Shown: positions 1-8,979 of the stretch, in pieces
Numbering within the stretch: position 1 is the stretch's first letter
Layout: each line of letters starts with the position of its first letter
DNA from: Sphingomonas palmae
GTDB lineage: Bacteria > Pseudomonadota > Alphaproteobacteria > Sphingomonadales > Sphingomonadaceae
NCBI RefSeq assembly: GCF_900109565.1
Contig: NZ_FNZZ01000007.1
Span: 1-64,000 of the forward strand
Reading direction: 5' to 3'
Length of the DNA stretch: 64,000 nt
Notes under the pieces: generated by a model
The model's database searches: none
What the model saw: the letters and a program-made list of their open reading frames with translations, nothing else
What the model was told of the DNA's origin: nothing
Program-made: the position numbers and the translations under genes

Positions 1-315
1 AGCGACGTGAAAGCGGCACCTGCGCTCCTCAAACAAGCCGGTCGCATGCGCTACCTCCTTGCCGACAAAGGCTACGATGCCGACCGGCTGCGCCGCTCGC
101 TCCGCGATGCTGGAGGCGTTCCTGTTATTTCCGGACGACGAAGCCGCAAACACACTATCCGCTACGACAAGGACCGATACCGTGGCAGGCATCTCATCGA
201 GAACGCCTTCTGCCGTCTCAAAGACTTCCGCCGTGTCGCCACCCGCTACGACAAACTCGCCGCCAACTTCCTCTCAGGCGTCGCCATCGCAACCGCAATC
301 GCCTTCTGGCTCTGA
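1..315 (+). mobile_element. IS5-family transposase, C-terminal part (runs in from left edge)
   Basis: The frame is open from base 1 to a TGA at 313-315, so the start lies outside the window. About 104 residues are visible. They show the end of a DDE transposase of the IS5/ISL3-like second-ORF type: LLADKGYDADRLR (the D of the second catalytic position, followed by GYD) and RGRHLIENAFCRLKDFRRVATRYDK, split here as RGRHLIENAF and RLKDFRRVATRYDK, which holds the Y-(2)-R-(3)-E signature-like stretch with the catalytic glutamate. It ends with a short hydrophobic tail. I cannot place the terminal inverted repeat with confidence. The following sequence (316-492) looks like a gene remnant, which fits IS insertion into a coding region. 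Confident on family, not on group. Confidence 0.85.
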
Positions 316-492
316 TTGAGTCTCAGCCCTACGGCAGCGAAACGCAGCGCTGGCGAGCCGCGTGCATGGCGCCTGTGGCGCGACGTTGTCGAGCGGGCGC
401 CGCAGCCGCCGCTCACTGGTGGGCAGGTCATCCGCGCTGGCGAGCGCTACGCCGACGCCATCCCGGCCGAAAGTCTCCTCGTCACCGCCTGA
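316..492 (+). pseudogene. 3' remnant of an unknown gene beside the IS5 element
   Basis: Directly after the transposase stop an open frame continues to a TGA at 490-492 with no plausible start. From about 343 it reads like ordinary protein (for example AWRLWRDVVERAPQPPLTGG, then VIRAGERYADAIPAESLL). The likely reading is the C-terminal end of a gene whose front was cut off by the IS element. I do not recognise the family. The first 10 or so codons may still be IS terminal sequence. The call is weak, because it rests on amino-acid composition and the absence of a start codon. Confidence 0.35.
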
Positions 493-566
493 CCATCAAG
501 CAGCACCATCAACAAAGGGAGGCGCCGTCCATCAGTGACGGCGACTTCACTTCCAGGAGGAAATCG

Positions 567-1253
567 ATGCTCATCACCAAAGCCGATCTCGCTGCTGCCC
601 GCCGCGTGTTGTTTGCCGAGCCTCGCCAGCGCCCACCGCGCCAAATCGATTTTTGCGTGCGTCCGATCAGCCAGGCATGGCGGATCCTGGATCGACGCCC
701 GGCCTACAAGACGGCTGTCGCCAACGCCGCATACATTTGGCGCGACAGCAGCGTTGCCGACCAGTTCGGGCAGATGCCGCCCAGCTTCGCAGAGCGGCGT
801 TGCGAGCTACGTGGTGCGGGACTTGCGCTACCCGAAAGCGCTCCGTTGTGTTCGACACGTGACTACACCGTCTGGCGCGAGGCTGACGATGCCGCGGCGG
901 CGACGGGCGACCCCTCGACGGTCAGCGCCTGGCACATCATCGCTGAAATTCCCGAGGACTTTCCAGCTTTCCTGTGGCGGGCGCTAACGACCCGGTTCGT
1001 CATGCGAGAACTGCTGGCACGCGGCGCTGCAGTTGCATGGGCCATCCACGCACTTAACGGAGAGGATGGCTGGATCGTAAAGCCGCACCGCCACTTCGTC
1101 GTGACTGCGCGATACTGGCGGCATGATCGACGCCAAGGCGCTCGGCATCCCGCTTGGATGGCATCCACGACGCAGCAGAAGAAGCTGCAGATGGTGTGGC
1201 GGCGCGACTGCGCCGCCACGGATGCTATCGGACGCTGCGCGCTAGCGATCTAG
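567..1253 (+). CDS. MobA/MobL-like relaxase-family protein (possible remnant)
   Basis: This is a 228-residue protein. I chose the ATG at 567 because a strong ribosome site AGGAGG lies at 555-560; the frame is open further upstream but without a start signal. Residues about 115-190 resemble the MobA/MobL relaxase core: a helix after WHIIAEIPEDFP, then AVAWAIHALNGEDGW, then the histidine pair in KPHRHFVVTARYW, which matches the family's N-P-H-x-H metal-binding strand with the proline and both histidines kept. The rest does not match a full relaxase and no helicase domain follows, so it may be a short mobilisation protein or a decayed copy. Its place beside a broken integrase suggests part of a mobilisable element. 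Confidence 0.5.
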   Translation: MLITKADLAAARRVLFAEPRQRPPRQIDFCVRPISQAWRILDRRPAYKTAVANAAYIWRDSSVADQFGQMPPSFAERRCELRGAGLALPESAPLCSTRDYTVWREADDAAAATGDPSTVSAWHIIAEIPEDFPAFLWRALTTRFVMRELLARGAAVAWAIHALNGEDGWIVKPHRHFVVTARYWRHDRRQGARHPAWMASTTQQKKLQMVWRRDCAATDAIGRCALAI

Positions 1254-1286
1254 CGGGCGAGGCACTGCCCCACTCATTCACATGGG

Positions 1287-3218
1287 TCACGCGATAAGCG
1301 AGACGATCTCTCCGGTGACGATCGGCAAAAGATTAACCACCTCCTGCAGCAGATCTAGGGGCGTGCACTTTGTATAGGTACCCGCCGTCTCACTCGTCAG
1401 CGTGTGCCCGAGCAGGTCAGCGCGCTGCTCCTCGCTGACCTTTTTCGCCGCGAGCGCAGTGCTGACATAATGGCGGATGGAATGTATGTCCTTGCCAGCC
1501 GGCACCAGCCCTGCGCGCTCAAGTGCTCGGCAATGCCTCTTGTAATAAACGCCGCCATAGCTACCCGCGGCGAGACGCAAGTCCGGAAACAGTTGCTCCT
1601 CGCCTGCGTCTCGCTGCCGGTTGACGAAGGCCAGAAAACCCAGCCGCAACACCTCGTCGGCGAGCGGGATGTCGCGCTCGGACGCGCTGTTTTTTAGCCG
1701 CCCGGCGGTGGTCTCCCGCAGTTGCAAGCACCAGATGCCATCGATCAGCGCAACGTCGGCGGTCTGCAGCTTCGCGATCTCCTCGCGGCGGGCACCCGTA
1801 TAAGCCAGCAGGATCGGCACCCAGTAGCTGCCATCCCATTCTATATGGCGACCAGGCTTTAAACGACGCACCCGGCTCTCGAAGCCGTGCCACACCGCGC
1901 CCTGGAACAGAACGCGTAGCTCATCGGCTGTAAAGGCTGGCCGCTTGTCGCGCTTGCGACGTCGGTCGACTGTTATGGAAGCGCCCCATTCTATCACCGA
2001 CGACGTCGGCTGGCGCTTCCACGCACAATCAAGAGCCAGTTTGATGAAGCGCACGTGTCGGTTGATTGTCGCGCCGCCGAGCGTCGGACCAGCACCACGC
2101 TCGGCGATCTGAACTAATGTCAGCGGCGCGTGCACAGGCGTTTTGTGGTGGTTGTTCGGCAGGCGGCGTAGTGTGCGCACAAAGTTTGCAATCTCCACCT
2201 CTCCCAAGGATGCCACGGTAGCCTCGCCGAAATGCTTGGCCGCTAGAAACACCGCCGCCTCGAATTAACTACGCGTCTTGGGCGCCCATGTGGATTGCGC
2301 GGCGTCATCATCGTAGCGCGGGTGCGCCGCGAGAAAGGCGTCAGCGGCCTCCCGGATCGTCATGCCAGTAGCGACTTCTGGTGCCAAATTGATGGGCACG
2401 GCAACACCGACCGGACCAACGGTTGGAATTGTCGGCGCAGCGGCGGGGGACGCGAGCGCCTTTGCACCCGGTTCATCGCTATGCTCATCAACAGCATCGA
2501 ACAAGTTTTCGAGCAAGCCCGATGCAAGCGCATTGTCGTCAAGAAACGCGTCGAGCGCTCCGTCCGGGTTCTCGGCGCGTCCGATCTCTTCCTTGATCGC
2601 CACCAACGCACCGAGCGCTAGCTGACGCACCGCCGCAGCGACGTTGATGGGTGTTTCCGCGCGACCCAAGTACGCGACCCATTGCCGCGCGAGATCGGTG
2701 ATTTCGCCGACCAGTTCGTGCGCGCCACGCGCAACACCGCGCAAGGTTCGCCGTTCCTCGTCATTGCATTCCGGCCAACGCCTGAGAACGTGTTCCTCAT
2801 AGGCTTGCGTCTCGAACGGCCGGTCGATGCCGTTCACGGCGATGTCGCGGTGTACAACGTCGAGGCAGCGCAGCCCACGAACGTGATCCTGCAGCCGGTC
2901 TCCCGGATTGGGGTAGGCTCGGGCCGAATAGGCAGCGTCGATATCGGCGGAGTTGCGACGAAACTGGAGCGCATGCGCGACCATGATCGCCTTCTTCTCG
3001 GCATCGGACAGGCCGATCCCGGTACCCACCTCATCCATCGTCACTTGTCGCCACCGCTCCTTCAGCGCAAGATCGATCCGCCCCGCGCGCTCGCGCGCGA
3101 CGACAGGGTTCGTCGTCTCGAGCGACAGGCGTATAGAGAAGGTCTTGCGATTGGATGAGTAGCTGGCGCGGTAATAATAGCTGCGGCCGCGCAGGGCCAG
3201 GTTGCTGCCGGTTTTCAT
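1287..3218 (-). pseudogene. Tyrosine integrase broken by an in-frame TAA codon
   Basis: Two open segments in the same reading frame (start ATG at 3218, TTG possible at 3314) are separated only by TAA at 2265-2267. Read through, they give one integrase of about 643 residues. The N-terminal segment ends with TWAPKTRS and the next begins FEAAVFLAAKHFGEA, the usual core-binding-domain entry; CAA (Gln) to TAA is the simplest lesion. The C-terminal segment keeps all catalytic residues: Arg in YTGARREEIAKL, the HxxR box in HSIRHYVSTAL, the second His in LLGHTL and the Tyr nucleophile in AGTYTK. The gene sits just left of the partial tRNA-Gln repeat, so it probably belonged to an earlier element at this site. 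Reinitiation at GTG 2252 would give a protein lacking the arm-binding part. Confidence 0.9.
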
Positions 3219-3347
3219 GAAGGCGTTCCCGTCGGGATCGCAGACGCGATGCGTCACAGCATGCGTCACACGATACGTCACACCACCGACGGACGTCGGC
3301 AGTGGAACGGCCAACCTAAATAGGTGAAATTAATCACTTACAAGGAA

Positions 3348-3373
3348 AGTTGGCTGGGGCGGCAGGATTCGAA
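3348..3373. repeat. Attachment-site repeat, orphan copy of tRNA-Gln 3' end
   Basis: This 26-bp stretch is identical to 17309-17334. It corresponds to the complement of the tRNA-Gln T-arm and acceptor end including CCA, and the match stops abruptly after it. No other part of a tRNA is present here. It marks the boundary between the left element (with the broken integrase) and the right island. An octamer CCTAAATA lies 33 bp before it and also 31 bp before the other copy, which suggests that two related elements end in the same way. Confidence 0.9.
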
Positions 3374-3429
3374 GCTGCTACACAAGCGCTCTCTCGTGCG
3401 CCGTGCATCCATTGACGCTGCACGCGCCA

Positions 3430-3462
3430 TGCTACAATACACCGCTACAATGGGTGCTACAA
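3430..3462 (+). repeat. GCTACAA repeats, candidate integrase arm-binding sites
   Basis: Three same-orientation copies lie at 3430-3437 (TGCTACAA), 3443-3450 (CGCTACAA) and 3455-3462 (TGCTACAA), spaced 12-13 bp. A weaker copy, TGCTACAC, is at 3376-3383. Two more perfect copies occur at the other end of the island (17238-17257). They overlap the likely integrase start at 3450, so bound integrase could also repress its own gene. The binding role is inferred from position and spacing. Confidence 0.55.
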
Positions 3463-5129
3463 CGACCGTCCTCGCACGTTACATGTGGAAGCGACCGGGC
3501 AGCGCCATGTGGCAGCTGCGCAAGCCCGTGCCCTCCGACGTGCAGCGCGCTTATGGGCGAAAGGTGGTCACCCGGTCTTTGGGGACCAGCGACGAGCGCA
3601 TTGCGACCATGGAGGCGTTGGCGATCCTCGGCGATCTAGAGGAACAATGGAGCGCGCTGCGCAGCAGTAGCGAGACCAAGTCGATCTTACCCATGGCCTT
3701 CGCCGACGCCGGTGAACCTCCTGAGAGCATCAAGCGGGCTGTCGTCCGAGCTGCATACGAGCAGGTCCTTAGTGAACTCGAAGCTCGCGACAACGCACGC
3801 TTCCTCAGTGACCGCGCAACCTTCGATGAGAGCTACGATCACCGTCGTAAGATGGCTCGCGAGCTGAACAGGGAGGTTCGTGCGGGTGATCTCACGAGGT
3901 TCATCGCCGCGACCGAGAGGCTGCTTAGTAATCGTGGTGTCATCGTCGACCGAGACTCGCCGTGGTTTCACGATCTTCGCCAGCGAGTGGCGACTGCCGT
4001 TCTCGACGCACTTGGGGTCGCCATCCGGGGTGATGAGGGTGCGCTGGACCCAAAGCCGACCACAGCGGTGGTCATCGATGCGTTGAACCGGACCGGCTCC
4101 AACGTGGCGAAGGACATCAGCTTCTCAGAACTCGCTGAGGCCTTCATGCGGCAATGGCTCGCTGGTCGCGGCGGCACGAAGGAGACGAACACCGAGCCGC
4201 AGAAGCGCGCCACATTTCGGCTATTCAGCGGCTTCTTCGATGATCGCCCGATCCGCGAGGTCCGACCAGAGGATGCGGCGACGTTCTTCGACGCACTGCG
4301 CCTTCTTGACCCCACATGGGCGCGGTCTCCCGCTGCGAGGCGTTTGACATGGCAGCAGCTCATCGCGCGCTACGGCGATCGCGGACAAGGGCTGTCGGAT
4401 GCGACCATGAACCGGCATCTACAAGTTCTTCAAGAGCTCTGGGCGTGGTCCAAGAAGCGCGGCCACTGCGAGGGTGAAAACCCGTTCAACGGCTTCCACA
4501 AGAAGCTGCGCGCCGGCCAGAACGTCAAACCTTACCTCGCCTGGGAGGATGCTGAACTTCGGCAGCTACTCGAACCACCACCCAAGCGCGGGGATCTCTT
4601 GGAGGTGATCCTGGTGGGCATGTTTACGGGCATGCGCCTAGACGAAATTGCCTCTCTCACTTGGGGCCAGCTGCGCATCGCAGAGGACGGCGGCGATCGC
4701 GTGCCCTACTTCCAGGTTGAGGACGCAAAGACGCCCGCAGGGAACCGCAAGGTGCCAGTGCACCGCGACCTGAAGTGGCTTACCTCTCGAGTGCGAGGCG
4801 TGGACGAGGATCGGATCTGGCCGACCTTCAACAAGGAAGGTCCATCCAAGAAGCCGGGTGCCGATGCTGGTCGAGAGTTCTCGCGCTTTAAAGCTTCCCG
4901 CGGCTTCCGTGACCGAGTCAAGGCGTTCCACTCATTTCGGAAGAACGTGACACGTATGATGGAACGGGCGCAGGTTCCCGAGAACGACTGGGCTCAGATT
5001 TTTGGCCATGAGCGCGGCTTCACGTATAGGGTCTATAACCCCGACGGTATAAGCATGACCCGCCGCGCCGAGATCATCGCCTTGATCGCTTACCCCGGCA
5101 TACACCTCCCTCATCCCGCATTGCGCTGA
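3450..5129 (+). CDS. Site-specific tyrosine recombinase (island integrase)
   Basis: This is a phage-type integrase of about 559 residues. The N-terminus (MWKRPGSAMWQLRKPVP from the second ATG at 3483) matches the DUF6538-like start common in alphaproteobacterial island integrases. The C-terminal half holds the catalytic set: Arg in FTGMRLDEIASL, HxxR in FHSFRKNVTRMM, the second His in FGHERG and Tyr in TYRVYNPDG. The frame is open to 3324, but that extra N-terminus is translated tRNA repeat and is not credible; the start is ATG 3450 or 3483. It adjoins the left attachment repeat and should drive integration and excision at tRNA-Gln. The integrase lies at the tRNA-distal end, which is less common than next to the tRNA. 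Confidence 0.9.
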   Translation: MGATTTVLARYMWKRPGSAMWQLRKPVPSDVQRAYGRKVVTRSLGTSDERIATMEALAILGDLEEQWSALRSSSETKSILPMAFADAGEPPESIKRAVVRAAYEQVLSELEARDNARFLSDRATFDESYDHRRKMARELNREVRAGDLTRFIAATERLLSNRGVIVDRDSPWFHDLRQRVATAVLDALGVAIRGDEGALDPKPTTAVVIDALNRTGSNVAKDISFSELAEAFMRQWLAGRGGTKETNTEPQKRATFRLFSGFFDDRPIREVRPEDAATFFDALRLLDPTWARSPAARRLTWQQLIARYGDRGQGLSDATMNRHLQVLQELWAWSKKRGHCEGENPFNGFHKKLRAGQNVKPYLAWEDAELRQLLEPPPKRGDLLEVILVGMFTGMRLDEIASLTWGQLRIAEDGGDRVPYFQVEDAKTPAGNRKVPVHRDLKWLTSRVRGVDEDRIWPTFNKEGPSKKPGADAGREFSRFKASRGFRDRVKAFHSFRKNVTRMMERAQVPENDWAQIFGHERGFTYRVYNPDGISMTRRAEIIALIAYPGIHLPHPALR

Positions 5130-5259
5130 TGCGCAGCCGAGTGCTGGGCGACCGAGTTCAAGCGACGTCTGTGGATGGCACTACGGCATGGCCGTCGGCA
5201 AATCGGCAGCACCCGGATGAGGTCAGTCGCTCAATCCTAGGACTTCTCTTGACAGCCGG

Positions 5260-5826
5260 TCAGATCGGCTCGGAGGACTTTCCTACGTCGAGCACGCGGT
5301 AAACGCTTGCACGTCCTATCCCAAGGCGCCTCGCGATCTCGCTTGCGCCTATTCCCTCATCTCGCAGCGCACGCACCGCGTCAGCATCGACGGATGGCTT
5401 GCGCCCCTTGTAGACGCCAAGGGTCTTGGCTTTAGCAATACCCTCGAGCTGTCGCTCCCGACGAAGCGCCGTCTCGAACTCGGCAAAGACGCCAAGCATC
5501 TGGAGGAACGCCTTCCCCGCCGGGGTCGATGTGTCGACTGGCTGCTCGGTAGCTCGCAAGAACGCACCACGCTTGCGCACCTTCTCGACGATGGTTTCGA
5601 GATCGCGAACTGACCTAGCTAGGCGGTCGATGCGCGTGACCAAGAGCGTGTCTCCCTCACGCAGAAAGTCGAGGCAGAGAGACAGCTCATTACGACCCTC
5701 AAGGGTCGTGCCACTCTTACGCTCCGATCGTATCAACGAGCAGCCAGCATCACGCAGAGCAGCCTCCTGGATCGAGCAGTCCTGATCCTCAGTGCTGGCG
5801 CGCGCGTATCCGATGATGCTCGTCAT
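5260..5826 (-). CDS. Serine recombinase of the resolvase/invertase family
   Basis: This 188-residue protein has the usual small resolvase layout. The catalytic domain is at about residues 1-140 with nucleophile Ser11 in YARASTEDQ, the arginines of LLVTRIDRLARS, and FAEFETALRRERQ on the long E helix. The C-terminal helix-turn-helix (about 150-182) reads GASEIARRLGIGRASVYRVL. ATG at 5824-5826 is the only good start. It faces away from the DUF262 gene, and the 300-bp gap between them carries res-like repeats. It may resolve cointegrates or invert DNA. Such genes are often cargo of transposons, but no transposon ends were recognised here. Confidence 0.93.
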   Translation of the reverse strand: MTSIIGYARASTEDQDCSIQEAALRDAGCSLIRSERKSGTTLEGRNELSLCLDFLREGDTLLVTRIDRLARSVRDLETIVEKVRKRGAFLRATEQPVDTSTPAGKAFLQMLGVFAEFETALRRERQLEGIAKAKTLGVYKGRKPSVDADAVRALRDEGIGASEIARRLGIGRASVYRVLDVGKSSEPI

Positions 5827-6130
5827 GATGCTATTTGTCTCGATGGGGTCTAGACCATATGAGCTATCTGTCTTTTATCTCTAAATCAACCCATACGAGA
5901 CAGCGACTATGTCTCACCGCGCTGTCTCTCTGGGGTATACCTTGCGAGACACCGATGAGCTCGAAAATGGGTCGTCAACGGGAGGGCATAAGGGTCATCT
6001 CGCTGAACGTGCAGCACTCGGTTATGGCTCGATCCGCGCCGGTGCTGCGAAGCGCGCCGCCGGTTCGGCTTGCCGTTCTTTTATACGTGTGTAACGTGCC
6101 AGCTCATTTCTCAAAGTGTGTGAAGCCTCA
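5827..6130. promoter_or_regulatory. Res-like repeat region between resolvase and DUF262 gene
   Basis: This 304-bp gap has no convincing gene. Two imperfect direct repeats share the pattern TGTCTC-NN-TGGGGT-N-TA-NN-CC, at 5836-5856 and 5923-5943. Between them lies an inverted repeat, GAGACA (5897-5902) and TGTCTC (5910-5915). Another GAGACA is at 5946-5951. Several TGTCTC/GAGACA half-sites directly upstream of a serine recombinase are what a res site or autoregulatory operator would look like. The promoters of both flanking genes must also be in this gap. The role is inferred from position. Confidence 0.5.
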
Positions 6131-7756
6131 ATGGACACTCCTCTGAACGCCTCGGCTAACAACGCCGGAGCCGTGTTTTCGAACAACATGTTCGAGATAC
6201 CACGTTTCCAGCGGGAATATTCGTGGGGCGAAGATGAAGTCGATGAGTTCTGGACTGACCTAAAGAACTCCCTTGAAATGGAGTCATACTTCGTCGGTCT
6301 TATGATATTCACAAACCCGCCATCTGACATCAAAGGGCGGAAGCACGTCGTTGACGGCCAACAACGTATTATAACGATCAGCCTTCTTGCCAACGCACTC
6401 TACCATGAAGCCATAGCGAAAGATCGAAAAGCACTTGCTGAACGGATACAGGCGAGTTTTCTTCGTGCTATCGATTATGAGTCCGACGAACAGGTGTCAC
6501 GCGTAAGACTGAGCGATCCGGCCGATAACCTGACCTTCCAATCGCTGCTGTCGACTGGCTCTGCGCCTCAGGCGTCTCGAGATGATCGCTCAGTCTCTGC
6601 AAAAATGATCGCGTCCTATAATCTTCTGGTCAAGAGAGTTCGTGACGACCTTCGGCCTGACCCGTTTAAACGTCTCGGGCGATGGACCGAGTTCCTAACC
6701 AACCGCCTTTACTTAGCGATTTTTGTTCACCCCAATCCTGACCTGGCATATCAAGTCTATGAGGTAATCAACACTCGGGGCAAAGATCTTACTACCGCTG
6801 ACTTATTAAAAAATTACATTCTAAGCCAGTCCGGCTTTGAAGAGGGCCGGCGTTATGATCAGTGGCAGGAAATAGCTAAGCAGTTTTCTACAGATGGCGC
6901 CAATAATTTCGTGCAATACATACGCCATGTCGTAACTGTCGAGAGCGGCTACGTTCTTCCGAAGGATCTGTTTGGCTTCATCGCTGGTCGGACAACACGT
7001 GCTGAGCGCGCTCCACCTGCGCCCCACCGCCTTATGGAGCTGCTACAATCCAACCTTCCACTATATCTACAGATGATAGATTCTACCTCGGGCGGGCCAG
7101 CCGACTCTGATGCTCTTGGCGTATTTTCTGCCTTGAGCGGCTTAGGCGTGCTGACAGTTCGACCAATCCTACTTGCTTGCGCTCAGACCAATGATCCAGA
7201 CGCTGGTATGGAGCACATTCTGCGTCTTGTTGTTCGCCGTATGGTCGTTGGGAATCTCGGCACGGGCAACGTCGAACGAAAGTTTGGCGAAGCTGCGAGG
7301 TTAATCCGCGAACGTCGAGACTGGCGGGCCATGGTTGACGGCCTGAATGACCTCAATCCGTCTCGCGAGGATTTTGTGAATCAGCTTAAAAAGCGATCCT
7401 TAAATAAGGCTCTGCTAAGCTTATTAAGACGTTCAATTATTCAAAACACGATAACTCCAGCCACAGACAGCTTTTTGCACTTTATTTGGACGAAAAATCC
7501 ACCTTTTGGGGGGCTGGCCGAGAACGAGGGATCATACTGGGCATCGACGATCGGCAATACCTTTCTATCGAAACTTGAAAAGCGACCTAGAACAATCACA
7601 GACTGGGAGAGTTTCAAGGTAGACATGCTGCCGACCGGTGCAGATGGAGAATGGACTGCGCGGCTTGACCAGATCAATCGTTGGGATGCGCACGCAATTG
7701 AAAACCTGGGGATTGATTTAGCCGCCGAGGCTGGGCGTATTTGGTATGACGGCTGA
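6131..7756 (+). CDS. DUF262 (GmrSD-like) protein, candidate defence gene
   Basis: This is a protein of about 541 residues. I chose ATG 6131; ATG 6116 would add five residues, and neither has a strong ribosome site. The DUF262 (ParB/sulfiredoxin-fold NTPase-like) signature is plain: IPRFQREYSW at residues 23-32 and VVDGQQRIITIS around 73-84, followed by INTRGKDLTTADLLKNYIL, which is typical of the family. The C-terminal 150 residues look DUF1524-like by eye (SYWASTIGNTFLSKLEKR, then INRWDAHAIENL near the end), but the usual E-H-I-x-P nuclease motif is replaced by LHFIWTKNPP. The gene overlaps the PIN gene by 11 bp, so the two are surely cotranscribed. Relatives (GmrSD, BrxU, SspE) restrict modified phage DNA. 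Confidence 0.9.
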   Translation: MDTPLNASANNAGAVFSNNMFEIPRFQREYSWGEDEVDEFWTDLKNSLEMESYFVGLMIFTNPPSDIKGRKHVVDGQQRIITISLLANALYHEAIAKDRKALAERIQASFLRAIDYESDEQVSRVRLSDPADNLTFQSLLSTGSAPQASRDDRSVSAKMIASYNLLVKRVRDDLRPDPFKRLGRWTEFLTNRLYLAIFVHPNPDLAYQVYEVINTRGKDLTTADLLKNYILSQSGFEEGRRYDQWQEIAKQFSTDGANNFVQYIRHVVTVESGYVLPKDLFGFIAGRTTRAERAPPAPHRLMELLQSNLPLYLQMIDSTSGGPADSDALGVFSALSGLGVLTVRPILLACAQTNDPDAGMEHILRLVVRRMVVGNLGTGNVERKFGEAARLIRERRDWRAMVDGLNDLNPSREDFVNQLKKRSLNKALLSLLRRSIIQNTITPATDSFLHFIWTKNPPFGGLAENEGSYWASTIGNTFLSKLEKRPRTITDWESFKVDMLPTGADGEWTARLDQINRWDAHAIENLGIDLAAEAGRIWYDG

Positions 7757-8555
7757 AACCGACGTGCAGTCCGATGAATACGTCGCAAAAGTATGCGACG
7801 TGCTGAACCGAGTTTCCGATGTTGATGCTCTTGGCGCCTTGTCGAGAGCTATTGCCTTTGATCTGGGCACATCACCCCTTGAACATACAGCCATTGTGCT
7901 AGATGCTAATGTTATTTTGCGACTAAGCTCACATCCCAGAAGCGCTGATATTATTGATTATCTAAGGACAAGTTTTCCAGGTCATTTAATCTTACCAGGG
8001 CAGGTCGTTCAAGAGTTTTGGAATAATCAATTCCAGGTTATGCTTACGAAAGCAGCCGATATTAAGCGAAAGTTCGATGAACTTAGCAAGCTGATAGAAG
8101 GCTTAGATGGGCGGTTTGAAGCTTTTGCACATCGTTTTAACGAGACCGCCACCGCCTTTAGTGAGACATTTGGCTATATTTTTGATGATAAAACGGTTAA
8201 CAAGACAAAACTTTTAATAGACCTTTTGAAGGAGAAAGCGGTAGTTCCTTTTGCTCCTAGAACTACTTTGGCGTCGACCGCTTTAGCGAGGAAACGGACG
8301 AAGACACCACCGGGCTTTAAAGATGATGCAGACGGTGATTTTTTCGTCTGGTCGGATCTTCTTCTTGGCCTTGCTCGCATCAGCGGCGCGGGTAAAAAAA
8401 TACAACGAGTCTCACTGGTCACGTTAGATAAGAAGATTGACTGGAGCCGTGATGGTGTGCCGCACCCGATCCTTTCAGCCGAAGTTTATGCCATTTGTGG
8501 AGCGTCTTTAGAGACCTTGACGATTGAGGTTCTGGCGAAACGCCTTCTAGACTAA
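7746..8555 (+). CDS. PIN-like domain nuclease (DUF4935 type)
   Basis: This 269-residue protein starts within the 3' end of the DUF262 gene. A PIN fold is indicated by TAIVLDANVILRL (Asp53), VVQEFWNN (Glu90), PPGFKDDADGDFFVW (Asp196/Asp198 in the PPG-[FY]-KD motif of DUF4935 PIN-like proteins) and VTLDKK (Asp228). Together these make a complete acidic metal-binding set. Residues about 98-150 form a helical insertion. PIN nucleases usually cut RNA, and DUF4935 members are often found with defence or toxin genes. The partner may supply target sensing through the DUF262 protein. The gene is AT-rich compared with the chromosome. Substrate and trigger are unknown. Confidence 0.85.
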   Translation: MTAETDVQSDEYVAKVCDVLNRVSDVDALGALSRAIAFDLGTSPLEHTAIVLDANVILRLSSHPRSADIIDYLRTSFPGHLILPGQVVQEFWNNQFQVMLTKAADIKRKFDELSKLIEGLDGRFEAFAHRFNETATAFSETFGYIFDDKTVNKTKLLIDLLKEKAVVPFAPRTTLASTALARKRTKTPPGFKDDADGDFFVWSDLLLGLARISGAGKKIQRVSLVTLDKKIDWSRDGVPHPILSAEVYAICGASLETLTIEVLAKRLLD

Positions 8556-8979
8556 ATCAGTTAATTGGACGACCTCGCTTCTTGCACGTTGCTTGGCAAG
8601 CATACAGGCGCCTGCCTCAAAGGCCATTTAGGCTTTCCTGCATAATCTGCGACATAGCGTCGTCCATGTGCACCAACGCTGTCAAACTTACGTTCCGCCG
8701 CACGCTGCTGGTAAGGACTCCGAGCAGGTCGTGCGGGTAAAGTCTCGCGACGTTCTCCCGAGAAGCCGCGTCTCGCCACGTGTGAATCATAATTGAACCG
8801 CTTCTGCACACTACACACGCGGCAGCAGCGCGCACGCGTAAGCTTCCCGGCTCTCGTGAATGTGCGTTACCAGTTTCTCACACCTATTCGACACGACCCG
8901 GATGCGCGAAGCGCATCCATCCTAGACATCTCCTATTGTGTGCCCGCACAGCTATATTCTTTCACGATGCGCGGGTGCG
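8556..8979. other. Gene-free gap between the PIN gene and hsdM
   Basis: These 424 bp separate two convergent transcription units. Short frames exist on the minus strand (8561-8835), but none shows family motifs or a ribosome site, so I call no gene. One perfect hairpin is present (8900-8918). The gap may be a junction between separately acquired modules, because GC content rises sharply here. Confidence 0.6.
8900..8918 (-). terminator. Perfect hairpin downstream of hsdM
   Basis: GGATGCGC (8900-8907), loop GAA and GCGCATCC (8911-8918) form an 8-bp perfect stem. It lies about 60-80 bp after the hsdM stop in the direction of transcription. No clear U-run follows, so it may be a weak or Rho-assisted terminator. 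Confidence 0.45.

Noticed and set aside
3324..3449. N-terminal extension of the island integrase (MKLITYKESW...)
   Set aside because: It translates the tRNA-Gln repeat, a known artefact; the integrase domain begins after ATG 3450 or 3483.
8561..8835. Possible small minus-strand genes after the PIN gene
   Set aside because: No ribosome site, no motif and two competing frames; nothing supports coding.
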